A DNA stretch of 64,000 bases from Taenia hydatigena (Eukaryota; Platyhelminthes; Cestoda; Cyclophyllidea; Taeniidae), in contig JADWOT020000004.1 of assembly GCA_036345935.2 (NCBI GenBank), positions 16,981,423-17,045,422 of the forward strand. The letters run 5' to 3'. The position numbers were made by a program, and so were the translations under genes. Positions 60,441 to 64,000 of the stretch are shown here, piece after piece. The notes below the pieces were generated by a model, which was given only the letters and a program-made list of their open reading frames with translations, was not told the origin of the DNA and made no database searches. The stretch's first letter is position 1, and each line of letters opens with the position of its first letter.

Positions 60441-63400
60441 GCACTACTTTACGGAACGCCATTCGCACCAACGGCGATCATGTGTTACAGCAATTTTTAG
60501 CACTTTAGTAAGCTTGACAGTACTTCCAATTTCCCTTTGAGCGGCTGAGCCAAATAAGTTTGTCCCTATTCTAAGGTTTCATCAGCCGCGATAATCCCAA
60601 AAGCGTAGTTACGCTGTAGAAAGAAAAGGCTTCGGAGTTAAGCTGATGCGGACGGATAAAAGCAACTCTTAAAGACCTACCCGCACTCGATGTAAGAGCT
60701 CCCTTGGATTTGTTCTTGCGATACAATCAGGCCTAACATCATAAAATATTGAGACTTCGCTATTCCGATGCAGGTTGAATTATGTACAAGTATGAGCGTG
60801 TGGTGACAATGGACTTAAAGTTATTAACAATAACCCTCAGCCGGTCTCACTCTGTGTGATTGTTATTCCCAAATCAGTGGCAGGCATAAAATTTTGAGAG
60901 GGTTATAATCCTTTGTTTAAAGACATTGAAGCGCACAAAGAATTTCTTAGATATCTACGAATCCTTATTAATTTACTTACTCAAAGAGGCATCGCCTTTG
61001 ATATTTGCTTTATCATAATTAGCATCAAGCACAATGACGGATACCAAACTATGCCATTGTTTCATCTCACGAATGAAGGTAAAGGCCTGCCGCCGAATGA
61101 CACGACCAGTCTTGACATCAATTCCTCAGCCAAACTTAGCAGTTGACGGACCACCTTTGACAAGACTGCTTCTTCTGATTGCTCGCGAATTGACTTGCGA
61201 ATGCTGTGTTATTCAGTTTCCAATGCACCAACATTAGGCCACAGCTTTCTTGATCGTATCTACACATTGAAAACGCTTTAAGGAAAACAAAAGATCTTGT
61301 CATTGAAACTGATGACTGTCACCTATGTCTACCTTCAGCCCGGATTCGGATATGAGACCACAAGCAGATCTAATTAGCGTCAATAGTCTTTAAAATTATT
61401 GAAAATTTATTTAGGCAATTCTATTTGTTAAGAGACTTCCACTCAGGTGGAGGAACATAGATGAAGGAATAAAAGCAAAGCCAGAAGGTCCTCCCTCATT
61501 TTTATTGCAAAGCACTTGCCAGCGAACGTTGACGAGTTTTTATGTGGTAATGGTCACTATTTCAATCAGAATATTTGGGTTGTATAAGTTTTATGTAGTT
61601 GTCACTACTTCGTCAAACAATGCCTTCTGTGGTCTCACTTGTACAATTTTATGTCAATAAAATTTGGATCTCTTCAGCTAAAGCAGTGTACGAGGATAGA
61701 TGACAGAATCGTGGATCAAACAATGTAATTTATGACTCATGTTTTAATTTACGTCAGTAGTCACACCAATGCGGGGATCAGATGCGTAAACATCTGGCTC
61801 AGTGGACGGAGAAGTGAAGACGGTAACGGTTACGACGCCACCGCCTCATGCCATTACATCGACAGCACACCAAGTGAGAGAGGTGATGGGAAGTAAAACC
61901 ACGTGCAACCTCATGACTTAACCCTTATGTGTGGTGACCCCAACAAAGAGCTGGGTGCGTACACGCATCTAAGGCTATTGTAAGTCACCCCGATGTCAGG
62001 TGGAATCCTAAGTGGTTATTTGATTTGAGGCATGGATATGCATAAATGCAACAGAAATGAGTATGCACGAATGAAATAAAACGAGTTCACACTTGGAATG
62101 GCTTCACGAAGACTGGCGAGTGGATCAGAATCGACTTTAGGGATAGGAAAATACCAATTGAAATGCGGTCAGATGTATTTTTTGAAGGGTTGACCGCACA
62201 CAAATCAGGCGGGTGGTTCAGCTCTATGAAAACAAAAAATCAGACATTGTCTACTTATAATTGGTCACTGTATCACATTGTTCACAGTATCTTCTATTCG
62301 TATAAAATGAGGTACACGCATTCGCTCACTCGCGTGCTACGTTAATAATTAAGCTTTGTTGCGACCAAATGCTTTTGAAGGGGCTTCTTTATAGACAGGA
62401 TAATCCATCTGAATATCTAGTAACAATCAAAACTTTACTCCATCCAGACCTTCCCTGGAACCTTATTGGTGGTCAGTTTTAACGACATTCGAAAAGCATT
62501 CAAAAAATATGCCTACTGCGTTGGGTTGCACAGTGACCATCGGAGTAGCAGCGAGAGGCAACATATTTACAGCTCAGTGCGACCTGAGAAGCTATTAGTA
62601 TGTCAGTCAACGTCTGTGATGTTCCCGTTTGGGCGACCTCCCATCATTGTCTTACACCTGGATTTGGGTTGACTCCACTCACATTACGAACAGGAAAACT
62701 AGCGATGGGACACACATAGGCTGAATGATATGTTTAATTCGCTTGTGAAAGCGCTGAAGACATTCCCACGATTGTGTAACAGACGACAATAAAACAGGCT
62801 TTAGTCCAGTTGCCCAGATCCCAGACTCTAGTATCGGGTACATATCCTGTCAATGTCTAACAACAACCACTTTATGTTGTCAAAAGGCGGTAGAAGCGGT
62901 ACCAACCTCAGCCAAAAGGATTGAGAATCATGAAACCACAATACCAAGTGCATAAACAAACCCTCACATTATACAAATGCGCATTCGTTCACAGGTCTTG
63001 TCCTTTAAGGACAGCCTCAGCTACACAGTGTGCTGTTAGACCAGAAAAACCGAAAATATGTGGAACATTGACTTACCTAAGCTTTATGATAGGAGACCAC
63101 CTACCAATGGCCAAAGGCCGGAATTATTTTCGCTAATTTCGATAGCTCATATTGCCGGTCAGTTATGCACCACTGCACGGGTAATCTCGCAAAAGCACAG
63201 AAGAAATAGCATCTACGGCCAGTTCAGCTTATAAATTAAACCAACCTCACAGTTTACAAATCGCCATCATGTCAAGTCAGGAGGGACAAACTTGAACTCC
63301 CACGCAAAGGTTTAGCCGTTATTACAATTTCGCATCAACACTACACACATCGAGTCCTTACATCTCTCCCGCGAGCACGCAAGAATGGAGGAAGGAGTGA

Positions 63401-64000
63401 CAGAAATAATGTCAATTTGCCTCCTTGTAATTGGCATGCGTTTCCTTTCTAATATCGTTGTGCATACTTTGCAGGTTAACTGTCTCCCATAATCGAATTA
63501 CTCTGCAGATCTACTTCATTTAGCCTTGTTATTTGAAGTTCCGCCACTTTTGAAACGGCACATTCGGCATTTGCAAGTTAATACAAAGTTAAATGCAAGA
63601 CTTTAGGAGTGGGAAAGTACTAATAAGTGAAAATGCGCAGAGGATAATGTAATGTAGTGCGCTGACCACATGCTTGGCCACTCCTTTTGATTAGGCAAGC
63701 TTAAAGGCTGTGACCTTGTGCCTTCCTTCGACGGCATCGCCTCAAAGTCGGACCTGAGGCCTCCTTGGCACTCCTGTGAGTAGCAGGTAAATATTCTTCC
63801 TTAGTGGTATGATTCCTTCCTCATTCAGAGGAGTCTCGGCGCCCCACATAAATGCATTCATCATATCTAGTTTGATGCTAGTGTAAAATATGCATATTTT
63901 ATTGAGAAATTAAAGCATAAGACACCAATCATATGAATCACTGTTTCGCTGCGATTATCTTCTGAGTTGGTCTCCCCTCAAACACTGTCGTAAGGAAATC

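Larger units (their letters stand above)
47751..64000. other. no convincing gene
   Basis: Sixteen kb with one direct repeat pair, an (AAT)4 run at 49538-49549, and frames no longer than 137 codons. Frames at 53599-53710 (+, signal-peptide-like) and 59634-60047 (-) were examined and not called. Exons of a long-intron gene could be hidden here. Confidence 0.45.

Noticed and set aside
62466..63136. Two frames both containing VRPEK about 455 bases apart
   Set aside because: Flanking similarity was too weak to call a tandem duplication.
1..64000. tRNA, rRNA, spliced-leader RNA, CRISPR arrays, transposase or reverse transcriptase genes, viral genes
   Set aside because: Scanned by eye for T-arm-like motifs, regularly spaced repeats and catalytic motifs; none was convincing. 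A covariance-model search for RNAs and a translated profile search for mobile elements would settle this.

Overview
The window reads as nuclear DNA of an animal and not of a bacterium or virus. It is moderately AT-rich and gene-poor. Its only clear gene is split by a spliceosomal intron, and much of the rest is diverged repeat sequence. A platyhelminth (flatworm) is my best guess from compactness, base composition and repeat style. That guess is weak, because no species marker such as a spliced leader, rRNA or mitochondrial sequence was found. All comparisons below were made by eye.

Region 1 (about 1-22,800) is a mosaic of old repeats. At least nine sequence blocks recur two to six times, directly or inverted. 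The clearest structures are an inverted pair (about 5.87-7.09 kb against 10.16-11.26 kb) flanking 3 kb of other blocks, and a colinear pair (about 8.32-10.13 kb against 17.0-18.62 kb). Two blocks look like pieces of former genes. One keeps a hydrophobic reading frame in all three copies. The other keeps a 3' splice site in all three copies and, in one copy, an open terminal exon. No transposase, reverse transcriptase or terminal repeat was recognised.

Region 2 (about 22,800-29,090) is mostly single-copy sequence with no recognised gene.

Region 3 (about 29,090-47,750) is the most informative part. A two-exon gene for a HAND-type basic helix-loop-helix (bHLH) transcription factor lies on the + strand at 45,447-46,587. 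The locus with its flanks is present again, inverted, at about 29.09-34.6 kb, where the gene is dead: start codon changed, stop codons in exon 1, part of the HLH deleted from exon 2. The dead copy's intron also carries two extra segments of about 1.2 kb each. The two arms enclose about 10 kb (34.6-44.56 kb) holding two weak candidate coding segments on the - strand, at 43,504-43,789 and 40,649-41,122.

Region 4 (about 47,750-64,000) has no convincing gene. It holds one direct repeat pair (49.25 and 52.99 kb) and a weak exon candidate near 60.3 kb.

The only supportable functional statement is for the bHLH gene: a nuclear DNA-binding regulator that probably acts as a dimer. No pathway or operon-like set of genes is visible.
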